Both the position numbers and the translations under genes were made by a program. DNA of 64,000 bases from Oceanobacillus sojae (GTDB lineage: Bacteria > Bacillota > Bacilli > Bacillales > Amphibacillaceae): the NCBI RefSeq assembly GCF_900162665.1, contig NZ_LT727813.1, forward strand, positions 192,961-256,960. Direction: 5' to 3'. Below, in pieces: positions 1 through 7,788 of the stretch. Position 1 is the stretch's first letter. Every line of letters starts with the position of its first letter. The notes under the pieces are model-generated. The model had not been told where the DNA came from and made no database searches. It saw only the letters and a program-made list of their open reading frames with translations.

Positions 1-1
1 A

Positions 2-271
2 CTTTCTGAAGGGATAAGAAAAATGACAGGAGCAGCTGCCCAATTATTAAGATTAAAGGATAGAGGATACTTGAGAGAAGGTTATTGGGCGGATATAGTT
101 ATTTTCAATCCAAATACAATTAAGGATACAGCTACCTATGAAGATCCAATACAATTACCGATTGGTATATCTTATGTTTTAGTAAATGGAAATCTTACTG
201 TAGAAGAAGGTAAATATACCAACGAAACTGCAGGCCAAGTAATACGAAGAGATTCGAAGATAGTAAAATAA
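2..271 (+). CDS. N-acyl-D-amino-acid deacylase (D-aminoacylase), C-terminal part
   Basis: Only the last 90 or so codons are present; the frame is open to the left edge, so the first visible ATG at 23 is internal. The residues match the end of the D-aminoacylase branch of the amidohydrolase superfamily: RLKDRGYLREGYWADIVIF followed by ATYEDP and YVLVNG, the usual closing beta-sandwich. These zinc enzymes release a D-amino acid from an N-acylated one in the cytoplasm. The catalytic barrel lies outside the window, so activity cannot be judged. The next gene on the same strand is a D-serine dehydratase, so the pair suggests D-amino-acid salvage. Confidence 0.85.
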   Translation, partial: LSEGIRKMTGAAAQLLRLKDRGYLREGYWADIVIFNPNTIKDTATYEDPIQLPIGISYVLVNGNLTVEEGKYTNETAGQVIRRDSKIVK

Positions 272-301
272 CTCTATAGTTTACCTAATATTTAATATAT
301 G

Positions 302-351
302 TCGTATAAAGAATCTTATTAACCTTTTTGTAATTAAGATTCTTTATACGA
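302..351. promoter_or_regulatory. 17-bp perfect inverted repeat before dsdA
   Basis: Arms 302-318 and 335-351 are exact reverse complements around a 16-nt loop. The right arm ends 4 nt before the AGGAG ribosome site of the D-serine dehydratase. There is no U-tract after either arm, so a simple intrinsic terminator is unlikely. It may be an operator or an mRNA stem-loop near the ribosome site; the choice is inference. Confidence 0.5.
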
Positions 352-367
352 AAAGGAGAGAACAGAA

Positions 368-1722
368 ATTTTCACACAAAAAGAAATTTCCATGTATCAA
401 AAACAATTTCCTTTTATAAGTAATATTCTTAATTTAAAGCCTTTATTATGGATAAATCCTAAATTAACAAAATTTAATCAACTTCCCCCTTTGTTACTAG
501 ATAAAGATGATATGTTAAAAGCTGAAGAGTTATGGAATCGGTTTGTACCATTTTTCAAAAAGGAATTTCCAGAAACAGAAAAAACTAATGGAGTTATTGA
601 ATCACCCTTAAAAAGAATCAATAATATGAAAGAAATATTATTGAAGCGAACTGGAATTAGAAATGTCGAAAATATGCTATTAAAATGTGATAATGAGTTA
701 CCAATTGCTGGATCTATTAAAGCCAGAGGAGGTATTTATGAAGTACTTTATCATGCAGAAAACTTGGCAAAAGAAGCAGATCTGATAGACCGTCATACTG
801 GTAATTACGAAATTTTTTCTAATAAAGTGTTTAAAGAATTATTTAAACAATACACCATTGGGGTTGGATCGACTGGTAATTTAGGGCTTAGTATAGGACT
901 AATGGGTGCAAAATTAGGTTTCAATGTTTCTGTATATATGTCTAGAGATGCAAAACAGTGGAAAAAGGATCTGCTGAGACAAAAAGGAGCTAAAGTTTTT
1001 GAGTTCGAGGGTGACTTCACCCAAGCTATAAATACTGGCAGGAAGAAAACACTTGAAAATCCAAATGGCTATTTTATAGATGATGAGAATTCAGAACATC
1101 TTTTCTTAGGGTATAGTACAGTCGCTTTTCGTTTAAAAAAACAACTTGAAGATAAAAATATTATTGTTGATCACAATCATCCTCTTTTTGTATATCTTCC
1201 TTGTGGCGTTGGAGGGGCACCAGGTGGAATTAGCTTTGGATTGAAGCAAGTATTTGGAGATAATGTTCATTGTTTTTTTGTAGAACCGATAAAATCTCCT
1301 TCTATGTTGTTAGGACTACTAACTGGAAAAAAAGATAATGTAAGTTTCAAGATTTTGGAATGGACAATAGAACGGAAGCTGACGGATTAGCTGTGGGGAG
1401 GCCCTCTAAATTTGCCAGCAGTTTTTGCGAAAAATTAGTTAGTGGTATATTTACTGTAGAAGATAAAACATTATTTAAGTTAATGACACTTCTTGCAGAT
1501 ATAGAAAAAATTCGCCTTGAACCTTCAGCGGCTGCTGGAATTATCGGTCCTTACAGGATTTCGGAGACGGACTATATTGCTAAAAATCATATAGAACCTA
1601 TGTCTATCACACATATAGCTTGGGCTACTGGTGGTGGGCTTGTTCCTAAGCATGAGATGGAATATTTTTATCATAAAGGTAAAAATATTTTAGGAAATGA
1701 TGATACAATTTCACTTGATTGA
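368..1722 (+). pseudogene. dsdA: D-serine dehydratase (D-serine ammonia-lyase), frameshifted
   Basis: Two overlapping frames together give a normal-length (about 440 residue) PLP-dependent D-serine ammonia-lyase, which converts D-serine to pyruvate and ammonia. Frame one (392-1390) has the PLP lysine in AGSIKARGG (K110 counting from the ATG at 392), the asparagine loop GSTGNLGLS (159-167) and the phosphate-binding CGVGGAPGG. After VSF the frame runs into KILEW and a stop. Frame two continues the family sequence as QDFGMDNRTEADGLAVGRPS and ends at 1722. One base is missing at about 1345-1347, in the T-run of agtttcaag. The ribosome site AAAGGAGAG (352-360) is too far from the first ATG (392); the only in-frame start at proper distance is ATT at 368. 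It follows a D-aminoacylase gene. A sequencing error at the T-run is the main alternative to a real lesion. Confidence 0.85.
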
Positions 1723-1881
1723 ATCAAAATTCTTTTAATAAACTTACTCCCGATCTAAACCCATTTTGAGGATTTAGCAAATCAAAAAACCAAAAGACTT
1801 TTTTCTCTTGCACATAATCCAATCATATTTCTTCAATCCTTTACAAAGTTAATTGCAGATACTTTTGCTGTCAATAAAACA

Positions 1882-1905
1882 GCAGGAGCAAACAGCTGCT
1901 CCTGC
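1882..1905 (-). terminator. Intrinsic terminator of the ABC-F gene
   Basis: GCAGGAGCA (1882-1890) and TGCTCCTGC (1897-1905) form a perfect 9-bp stem with a 6-nt loop just past the stop of the minus-strand ABC-F gene. On that strand it is followed by TGTTTTATT. Confidence 0.75.
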
Positions 1906-1913
1906 ATTCTTCT

Positions 1914-3365
1914 CTACTTCTCAATTATATTGTTATTTTTAATTTCATACACATGATCCGCTGCTTTTTCAATAAAGGCAGCATCATGTGAAACAAAAAT
2001 AATCGTTCCCGGATACCCTTCAAAAAATGATTCCAATGCTTTCGTTGTCTGGATATCCAAAAAGTTCGTCGGTTCATCTAATAATAATACATGATAGGAG
2101 CCAAGAAATAATCTGCACAACTGGAGCCGGATCGCCTCACCGCCGCTTAAATAACGAAGCTGTTTATAAATATCATTCCCCTTAAAATACATGGCGTGAA
2201 GAACACTTCGTAAAAAGCCTTCCTCATAATCAGTCGTTTTCTTTAAACTGTTCAATACCGTTTCATCCGACTTTTCCTGATAAGCAAGCTGTTCAAATAG
2301 ACCAAATTCTACTTTCGGAGAAATCTCCAGCCCTTCCCGCCGCTGATAAATTGCCTGAAGCAGGGTGCTTTTTCCAGAACCGTTCGCTCCTATAATTGCA
2401 ATTTTTTTGCCCAACGGCAATTGAAAACGGACCTCCTTTAAAAGTATTTTCTCGCCAGCTTTTAAGGTAAGCTGATTTCCCATAACCGGGAAGGAATGAT
2501 GCAGCTCTAATGCCTTAGAGCGGTGAAAAGAGATTGGCCGTTCATGCTGCACAGCATCGACCTTTTCCATTTGCTCCAGCCGTTTCTCCATTGCTTTGGC
2601 ACTTTTTTGCATCGATTTTTGCGAAACATCCTTAGGCTTTGTAGCAAACATCCGATTGACGCCCTGCTTTTTTCTTGCATTTGCTTTCTCACCCTTCATC
2701 ATCTTCGCAGCCTTTTGCATTTTATCCTGTGCTGCTGCTTCTAAACGGGCTTTCTCCTTCAGATATTGTTCATGTGCATCCTGCTGCTGATGCTCCTCTA
2801 ATAATTTCTGCTCTTCATAGTCCGTGTAGTTCCCGGAATAGACATGAATCTCTCCATCCCGTATTTCCCAAATTGTCGTGACCAGCTGATCTAGGAGTTT
2901 ACGGTCATGACTGATTAAAACAAGTGTCCCATAATAATTTTCCAATTCTCTGCGCAAATATCGTATTCCCTGCTGATCAAGATGTGTTGTTGGTTCATCA
3001 ATCAACAATGCTTCGTTATAATCTGCCAGGAGCTGTGCAATTTTTATTTTGGTCTGCTCTCCTCCACTGATGCCTTCTTCTAAATCAGGCACCTGAAGCT
3101 TGCCTAAAACCTTTGGATCCGGTGCTTCTTCACCAGGAGTTTCCATTTGCTTTAAATAGGCAAAGCCCGCATGACGGTGAATTTTTCCTTTTGCCGGTTC
3201 TAATTCACCAGCCAGCAGGCGGAGCAGGCTTGTTTTCCCTGATCCGTTTGGGCCGACAATTCCAATCCGGTCCATAAAATGAATAGCTAAACGGCCGATG
3301 GAAAAGATCTCCCTGTCTAAATACGTTAATTCTACATCTTTTATTTCAAATTGAATGTTTTGCAT
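1914..3365 (-). CDS. ABC-F ribosomal protection protein, Msr/Vga-like
   Basis: This 483-residue protein has two ABC domains in one chain and no membrane segment, the ABC-F layout. Domain one has Walker A GPNGSGKT (38-45), signature SGGEQ (100-104) and Walker B LLIDEPTTHLD (120-130). Domain two has Walker A GANGSGKS (326-333), signature LSGGE (406-410) and LLLDEPTNFLD (about 427-437). A charged Lys/Glu/Gln-rich linker (about 183-275) joins them. Length and motif context resemble staphylococcal Msr(A)/Vga proteins, which displace macrolide, lincosamide or streptogramin-type drugs from the ribosome. The drug range cannot be read from sequence. The start is set by GGAGGTAGC 3 nt upstream of ATG. 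The gene stands alone, with a leader peptide and hairpins upstream and its own terminator, as is typical of antibiotic-induced ABC-F genes. Housekeeping EttA-like proteins are longer and lack such a leader. Confidence 0.85.
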   Translation of the reverse strand: MQNIQFEIKDVELTYLDREIFSIGRLAIHFMDRIGIVGPNGSGKTSLLRLLAGELEPAKGKIHRHAGFAYLKQMETPGEEAPDPKVLGKLQVPDLEEGISGGEQTKIKIAQLLADYNEALLIDEPTTHLDQQGIRYLRRELENYYGTLVLISHDRKLLDQLVTTIWEIRDGEIHVYSGNYTDYEEQKLLEEHQQQDAHEQYLKEKARLEAAAQDKMQKAAKMMKGEKANARKKQGVNRMFATKPKDVSQKSMQKSAKAMEKRLEQMEKVDAVQHERPISFHRSKALELHHSFPVMGNQLTLKAGEKILLKEVRFQLPLGKKIAIIGANGSGKSTLLQAIYQRREGLEISPKVEFGLFEQLAYQEKSDETVLNSLKKTTDYEEGFLRSVLHAMYFKGNDIYKQLRYLSGGEAIRLQLCRLFLGSYHVLLLDEPTNFLDIQTTKALESFFEGYPGTIIFVSHDAAFIEKAADHVYEIKNNNIIEK

Positions 3366-3391
3366 TTTGCTACCTCCGAGATTTTGAATTT

Positions 3392-3455
3392 CCCGTATCG
3401 ATAGCTGTAACTGCTCCGATACGAGCTTGTTTTTTTCTTATGACAAGCCCGTATC
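3392..3455 (-). promoter_or_regulatory. Alternative-hairpin attenuator of the ABC-F gene
   Basis: In the minus-strand RNA, segment 3455-3443 pairs with 3430-3418 (13 bp, one G-U). It begins 2 nt after the leader-peptide stop. The same 3' arm can instead pair with 3400-3392 (CUCGUAUCG with CGAUACGGG, 9 bp with one U-G). A third pairing, GCUAUC (3406-3401) with GGUAGC (3374-3369), would cover part of the ribosome site. These pairings exclude one another. The pattern fits ribosome-stalling attenuation: a ribosome stalled on the leader blocks the first hairpin, lets the second form and frees the ribosome site. There is no U-tract, which favours translational over transcriptional control. The pairings are seen; the mechanism is inferred. 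Confidence 0.6.
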
Positions 3456-3457
3456 AA

Positions 3458-3481
3458 TTAAAAGAACAATAGCATCTGCAT
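3458..3481 (-). CDS. Seven-residue leader peptide (MQMLLFF)
   Basis: A short reading frame ATG CAG ATG CTA TTG TTC TTT TAA lies about 90 nt upstream of the ABC-F gene on the same strand. It is preceded by a strong ribosome site GAGGGGAGA (3495-3487), 8 nt from the start. Its stop is followed 2 nt later by the first attenuator hairpin. Resistance ABC-F and erm genes commonly have such peptides, on which drug-bound ribosomes stall. The peptide is too short for family comparison; position, ribosome site and hairpins are the evidence. Confidence 0.6.
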   Translation of the reverse strand: MQMLLFF

Positions 3482-3495
3482 AAAAATCTCCCCTC

Positions 3496-3875
3496 ACTTT
3501 TATTTTTTTCATCAGAACGAATACCCTGCTTTCCCTTTAAAAGAAATAGAAGTTTTCACTATACCTGTATTTAAACTCATAAAAAAAAGAACAGCAATGG
3601 ACTGCTGTCCTTTTCATAATGCATTCAGGAAAAAAGATATACCTTATGTATACCTTTTTATTATAATAGCTGAAAAAAGACAGACGGCTCCTATTTCTCT
3701 GCAGGCGCAAAAAGCACAGGCAGAGCTTGAACATATTATCAAATTAGTTGTTCAAGTCAAGGAATCGAAATCTCATCTTCAGCACATTTCCCTTCCGTTC
3801 TTAAGTTTACTTTTTCATTATAAGACAGTTTGAAGGAATACGTCAAATGGTTCTCTTTTCCAGAAATCAAGTATT
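3496..3875. other. Intergenic stretch with no convincing gene
   Basis: Between the ABC-F leader and the glutamate-synthase-like gene no reading frame has both a ribosome site and recognisable sequence. A 78-codon frame on + (3597-3833) and a 65-codon frame on - (3537-3734) overlap each other and look accidental. It does contain a terminator-like stem-loop near 3585-3615. Confidence 0.5.
3585..3615 (-). terminator. Probable terminator downstream of the FMN glutamate-synthase-like gene
   Basis: ACAGCA and TGCTGT form a short GC-containing stem with loop ATGGAC. A run of A on its left reads as a U-tract on the minus strand, giving GGACAGCAG, then GCTGTTC and TTTTTTT. It lies about 260 nt beyond the gene stop, so assignment to that gene is tentative. 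Confidence 0.5.
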
Positions 3876-5306
3876 TTACAGCTCAATCATTGGCTCCTGT
3901 TTATTCTGTTTAGCAGCCTCTTCTTCATAAGAATGTGCACTAAACGGAACGCCAATATCACGGGCGACTGCTTCATCATAGGAAACAAGATCATCCTTTT
4001 TCACCTCGGACAAGGCGGTTTTTCCCATAATTCGAATCCCCTCTTCCATTTCTTTTGTGGAAGCATTTATGAAATTAACCAATGCCTTTGTCCCTTCCTG
4101 TCTATTAAAATCATCCTTGTATTTGCCGTCATACCAGACAACCTGCGTAGGCGGTTCAAAGGGTACAGCTTTTAAAACCTGTTTATGAGACAGAGTAAAT
4201 AATATTACGGATCCTAAATAAACAGCATCGGCTCCTAATGCAATTGCTTTTAAAAATTGACCTGCGTTAAACATACCGCCGGAAATAACCAGACTGACAT
4301 CCTCCCTTGCATTCCTTTTTTTCAGATGCTGATGGGCGCGTTGTAAGCCATGAATAGTCGGGATGCCAAAATCCTCTGATAAGATTGGCGGTGCTCCATG
4401 TGTTGCTGCCTGTGCTCCGTCCACAGCAATATAATCTACACCTATTTCTAACAGCGCATCTATATCTTCTTCAATTTTCCCGCCGGCGCCAATCTTCGCT
4501 CCGATCGGAACACCATCTGTCATTTCTCTTAGCTCCTGAACAAGATTTTTAAAATCCTCCAGGGTTTGATTCTCAAAGAAATGATTATGGATAATCGCTT
4601 CTTCGCCATCGCCTAAATTTAATACCTTCCGTATATCACCCTGCAAGTCTTCGGCAGGTATGACAACACCTGAGCTCATTAAAGCTCCTTGTCCAAATTT
4701 TATTTCAATCATGGAAGCTCTCTTAATCAGCTCTTTTTCCTTCGACCAGCTTGTCTTGGAAAATTGCAATATATAATTATCTGTACCGTCAATTTCTTCC
4801 TCCATTACTCCGCCTTCTCCGGAATTAAGTGCTGTGCCAAGCTGGTTCACCGCATCAACCAGTGCCAGTCTAACTTCTTTACTTAATGCGATACCATATG
4901 CCATTCCGCTGATCATTAATGGAATATCTAATTGCATCGGCTTCTTGGCTTTTGGGCCGATAGTTACTTTCATATTTATTTTCTCCGTGTACTCCGTAGG
5001 AAATTTAGCAGCTTGAGCTGGTATAAAGGTCAGCTTTTCAAAATCCGGCCATGTTTTTGCAGAACCAAGTGGACGATGCAGGACATCTCCAGATTCTGCC
5101 CGCAGAATATTCTCAAAGGTCCGTTGGAATCCCATATGCTTAAAGCCTGTTACCATTTCAAATATATTCTCCTGATAACGGTCCTCCATCAGAATTTTTC
5201 CGAATTTATAAACCATCCTTTTTATCAGACGCCGTCGCATGAGAAACATCAATAACCAGCCAATTATAAACAGGATTAGCAGAATAAGAATAATAATGTC
5301 AAGCAT
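3876..5306 (-). CDS. FMN-binding glutamate synthase-like protein (GltB domain 2 family)
   Basis: This 476-residue protein begins with a hydrophobic anchor (about 1-24, LDIIILILLILFIIGWLLMFL) followed by basic RRRLIKR, so it is probably membrane-tethered with a cytoplasmic barrel. The rest matches the FMN/Fe-S central domain of glutamate synthase: IPLMISGMAYGIALSKEVR, the GEGGV loop, FGQGA, GAKIGAGGKIEEDI, YIAVDGAQAATHGAPP and ISGGMFNAGQFLKAIALGADAVYLG. Stand-alone proteins of this type, such as YerD of B. subtilis, lack the glutaminase and NADPH domains of true GltAB, and their substrate is not established. The start has AAAGGAGTG upstream. The gene follows a small membrane-protein gene by 15 nt and may be co-transcribed with the ger cluster. 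Confidence 0.8.
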   Translation of the reverse strand: MLDIIILILLILFIIGWLLMFLMRRRLIKRMVYKFGKILMEDRYQENIFEMVTGFKHMGFQRTFENILRAESGDVLHRPLGSAKTWPDFEKLTFIPAQAAKFPTEYTEKINMKVTIGPKAKKPMQLDIPLMISGMAYGIALSKEVRLALVDAVNQLGTALNSGEGGVMEEEIDGTDNYILQFSKTSWSKEKELIKRASMIEIKFGQGALMSSGVVIPAEDLQGDIRKVLNLGDGEEAIIHNHFFENQTLEDFKNLVQELREMTDGVPIGAKIGAGGKIEEDIDALLEIGVDYIAVDGAQAATHGAPPILSEDFGIPTIHGLQRAHQHLKKRNAREDVSLVISGGMFNAGQFLKAIALGADAVYLGSVILFTLSHKQVLKAVPFEPPTQVVWYDGKYKDDFNRQEGTKALVNFINASTKEMEEGIRIMGKTALSEVKKDDLVSYDEAVARDIGVPFSAHSYEEEAAKQNKQEPMIEL

Positions 5307-5321
5307 CTTCAGTACACTCCT

Positions 5322-5507
5322 TTACACCTTACTTTCTGGATTGTCATTTTGTATCTTCTGTTTTCTTTCTTTCTTCCATATAGGGTCTGTCGATTCATGA
5401 TATTTCCGGTTCATCCAGTAAATTGTGATAGGGACAACAATAGATAATATTAGGCCAATTATCGCCAGTGTAGAAATTCTATTTTCAATAAAATTCATCC
5501 ACATCAT
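5322..5507 (-). CDS. Small single-span membrane protein at the end of the ger operon
   Basis: This 61-residue product has one hydrophobic segment (about residues 11-31, STLAIIGLILSIVVPITIYW) and a highly charged C-terminal tail (YHESTDPIWKKERKQKIQ). AGGTG lies about 7 nt before the ATG, and the gene starts 20 nt after the gerAC stop, so it is very likely translated in the same transcript. It resembles no enzyme I recognise. Some gerA-type operons carry a fourth small membrane subunit (D subunit); those described usually have two spans, so the comparison is only contextual. Confidence 0.65.
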   Translation of the reverse strand: MMWMNFIENRISTLAIIGLILSIVVPITIYWMNRKYHESTDPIWKKERKQKIQNDNPESKV

Positions 5508-5527
5508 TCTTTTTCACCTGCTCTGCA

Positions 5528-6676
5528 TCAATTTGTATTTCCCGGTTCACGGATCATCACATCAATATTCAATGTTACATCGGCATCGGAAAAATAGTTT
5601 TTCCCACTGTCCCAATTGTTTTCTACCTGCTTCCAGATATCAGGATGCTTTCTAAACAAAAATTCATGAAATTCCAATATATCTACACCATAGTCGTTCT
5701 GTAACTTCGAGATTGTCTTTGACATCACTTTTTCTGCTTCTAGCCTGAACTGTTTTTTTAGATTCTCTATATTCTCTTCCTTGATAAAGTCCAGACCTTC
5801 AGAGGCTTCGACAAGTTCTCCAGTTAAAAATACATCAAATTGAAAATGAAGGTTTTCCGGATCATTATTAAGAAGTTTTATTTCGGTCCGTCCATCAGGA
5901 ATGGTGAATGATGCCTTTTGTCCATTATGATCTACTATCAACGTTTCGCTAAAACTGGGGCGCGTTAATGCTAAACCAGTTATTTCATCTCCTTTTAGTA
6001 TACCCGCCATTTTTCCGTTCTCTCCTTTAAAAACTGCTACACCTCCTAACTGAATCCCCGTTGTCGAAGGTGTATTTTCTAAATAAGGAAGATAATAGCC
6101 TCTATTCTTAATAAAAAAATATTGCATATCTCCTGCAGTTTCCGGTTCTAAATCTGCTAATTTATAATTGGATTTAATGAGCTCTGTAATGTATTGAGAA
6201 GGAAGTTTTACATTTTCTGGATCTATATTTAACAGCTCCTCTGAGCTTCCATTGGCTACTGCCAAAATAATATCCCGGTTCATTCTGCTTTCCCGCATAA
6301 ACACATCTATAATATCTGATATTTTATATTCACTTTTTACCAGCTCATCTGAAATAATTACAATTTCAATATGACTGTTATCAAGATCTCCATCTTCTTT
6401 TTCCTCAATGGACGATTTCACTTCAAAAATAGTTTTACCAATACTTGAGACATTACGGAAGCTTTTTTCTCCTCCACTACTGTTATTTGGCAGTGAAACA
6501 AGGCCGTTTGGAATAACAACCTGTGTCATCATTTTTAAGTTTTTATCACCATTATCCTTAACTGGATCAATTGCCACTCCAGACACAAAAGCCCTATTCT
6601 CTATTTCCAAGCTGTCCCAGCATCCTGCCAATAATAACAATAATGGAACAAAAAATAAGAAAAAAAGATATCTCAT
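5528..6676 (-). CDS. gerAC: Spore germination lipoprotein, GerAC family
   Basis: This 382-residue C subunit of a gerA-type nutrient germinant receptor carries a lipoprotein signal peptide with lipobox LLAGC, followed at once by the family-typical WDSLEIENRAFVSGVAIDP. It ends in the Ger C-terminal domain, which includes NDYGVDILEFHEFLFRKHPDIWK. In spores these lipoproteins sit on the inner membrane with the A and B subunits and are needed for response to amino acids or sugars. Its start overlaps the end of the B-subunit gene by 4 nt, so translation is coupled. Which of the GerA, GerB, GerK or other receptor groups it belongs to cannot be fixed from sequence alone. Confidence 0.93.
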   Translation of the reverse strand: MRYLFFLFFVPLLLLLAGCWDSLEIENRAFVSGVAIDPVKDNGDKNLKMMTQVVIPNGLVSLPNNSSGGEKSFRNVSSIGKTIFEVKSSIEEKEDGDLDNSHIEIVIISDELVKSEYKISDIIDVFMRESRMNRDIILAVANGSSEELLNIDPENVKLPSQYITELIKSNYKLADLEPETAGDMQYFFIKNRGYYLPYLENTPSTTGIQLGGVAVFKGENGKMAGILKGDEITGLALTRPSFSETLIVDHNGQKASFTIPDGRTEIKLLNNDPENLHFQFDVFLTGELVEASEGLDFIKEENIENLKKQFRLEAEKVMSKTISKLQNDYGVDILEFHEFLFRKHPDIWKQVENNWDSGKNYFSDADVTLNIDVMIREPGNTN

Positions 6677-7785
6677 GATTTACCCCTCTTTCCTTTTCTG
6701 CCTTTTCCCCAATACATTATCCATAAGAAAACTAAGGTGATTATAGTTAAACATTTAGCTGCATATCCGATTATCATACCTAAATCAGACACTTGATAAT
6801 AATCAGTCGGCAGAAGCGATATAAAATATACAAACGGTAATAAACAAAAAGCTATAAATATCTTATTTGCTTTCGGAAAAATATCTGTAATGATTAACAC
6901 ACTGATATCATAAGCAATGACAGTTGTCATAAATACAGTTGTAATCCAGATAACAAAATATAAGGATTCAATTCTATCCAGAAAACCTATAGATCGCACC
7001 ATATTTGCCAATTCAACCAGTGGATAAACAGTATTAGCTGTTGATACATTTCCAAGTACAGCGATACACATTAGATAAACGGTGATATAAAATCCTGTCA
7101 CGGCTATCGCACCAATCACTGCAGATTTTACGCTTTTCGATGGTGTTCTGGTCAGCTTCATATAAAAGAATAGGACGAAGACTCCAGAATAAGATAAAAT
7201 GCTATTTGGCAGTTCACCTAAATAAGACTTGAAATCAGTAGTAAAGGTCGGGAGCATCCGATTCCAATCCGCGGAAGGGAGAGCCGTAATAACTAAAACA
7301 ATTGTTGCGACAGCAGTCAAAACAATTATTCCAAAACCAGTCCGAAAAATTGCTACACGCTCTCCGCATACGGCATACAAAACCACAAATAAGAATGCGA
7401 GATTGATGGCTTCCGATGGAGTTTTTTCAAACAAATAATGATGTGATATATTGGCAATAAAAGCTGTCTCATAGCTGACAATGGTTATTGTTAATAAAAA
7501 AAATAACATACTTAACAGAATCGCAATTGGCTTCGTCAGCATTGAGGAAGTATACGTATAAAAAGACTGTCCGGGAAATAAAGAGGCAATTTTAGCAATC
7601 AGAAAAGTAGAACATGCACAAACTGCCCCCCCAATTAATAATGTAATCCAGCCATCTGCTCCCTCCGTCTGGCTAGCTAGTGTACGCGGATAAGTCAAGA
7701 TCCCGACAGCAATAACAATACTGGGAACAATAGTTAATATGGTTATATTTGATATTTTACCGTCTGCATATCCTACTGTTCGCAT
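6673..7785 (-). CDS. gerAB: Spore germination permease-like subunit, GerAB family
   Basis: This 370-residue integral membrane protein has about ten hydrophobic segments and the fold of APC-superfamily amino acid transporters. It opens with KISNITILTIVPSIVIAVGILTYPR, the family's first helix. The GerAB subunit is the part of the receptor thought to bind the germinant. It starts 3 nt after the stop of the A subunit gene and overlaps the C subunit gene, giving the standard A-B-C order. The tail KGRKGKRGK is basic and faces the inside. Forespore-specific sigma-G control is expected for the family, but no convincing sigma-G promoter was identified here. Confidence 0.92.
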   Translation of the reverse strand: MRTVGYADGKISNITILTIVPSIVIAVGILTYPRTLASQTEGADGWITLLIGGAVCACSTFLIAKIASLFPGQSFYTYTSSMLTKPIAILLSMLFFLLTITIVSYETAFIANISHHYLFEKTPSEAINLAFLFVVLYAVCGERVAIFRTGFGIIVLTAVATIVLVITALPSADWNRMLPTFTTDFKSYLGELPNSILSYSGVFVLFFYMKLTRTPSKSVKSAVIGAIAVTGFYITVYLMCIAVLGNVSTANTVYPLVELANMVRSIGFLDRIESLYFVIWITTVFMTTVIAYDISVLIITDIFPKANKIFIAFCLLPFVYFISLLPTDYYQVSDLGMIIGYAAKCLTIITLVFLWIMYWGKGRKGKRGKS

Positions 7786-7788
7786 CTA

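Noticed and set aside
1340-1400. Programmed frameshift in dsdA
   Set aside because: The site is a plain agtttcaag with no slippery heptamer, pseudoknot or internal ribosome site, and D-serine dehydratases are not known to need frameshifting. A lesion or sequencing error is simpler.
3597-3833. 78-codon plus-strand frame in the gap after the ABC-F gene
   Set aside because: It lacks a ribosome site, begins inside a terminator-like stem-loop and shows no recognisable sequence. A minus-strand frame overlaps it equally well.
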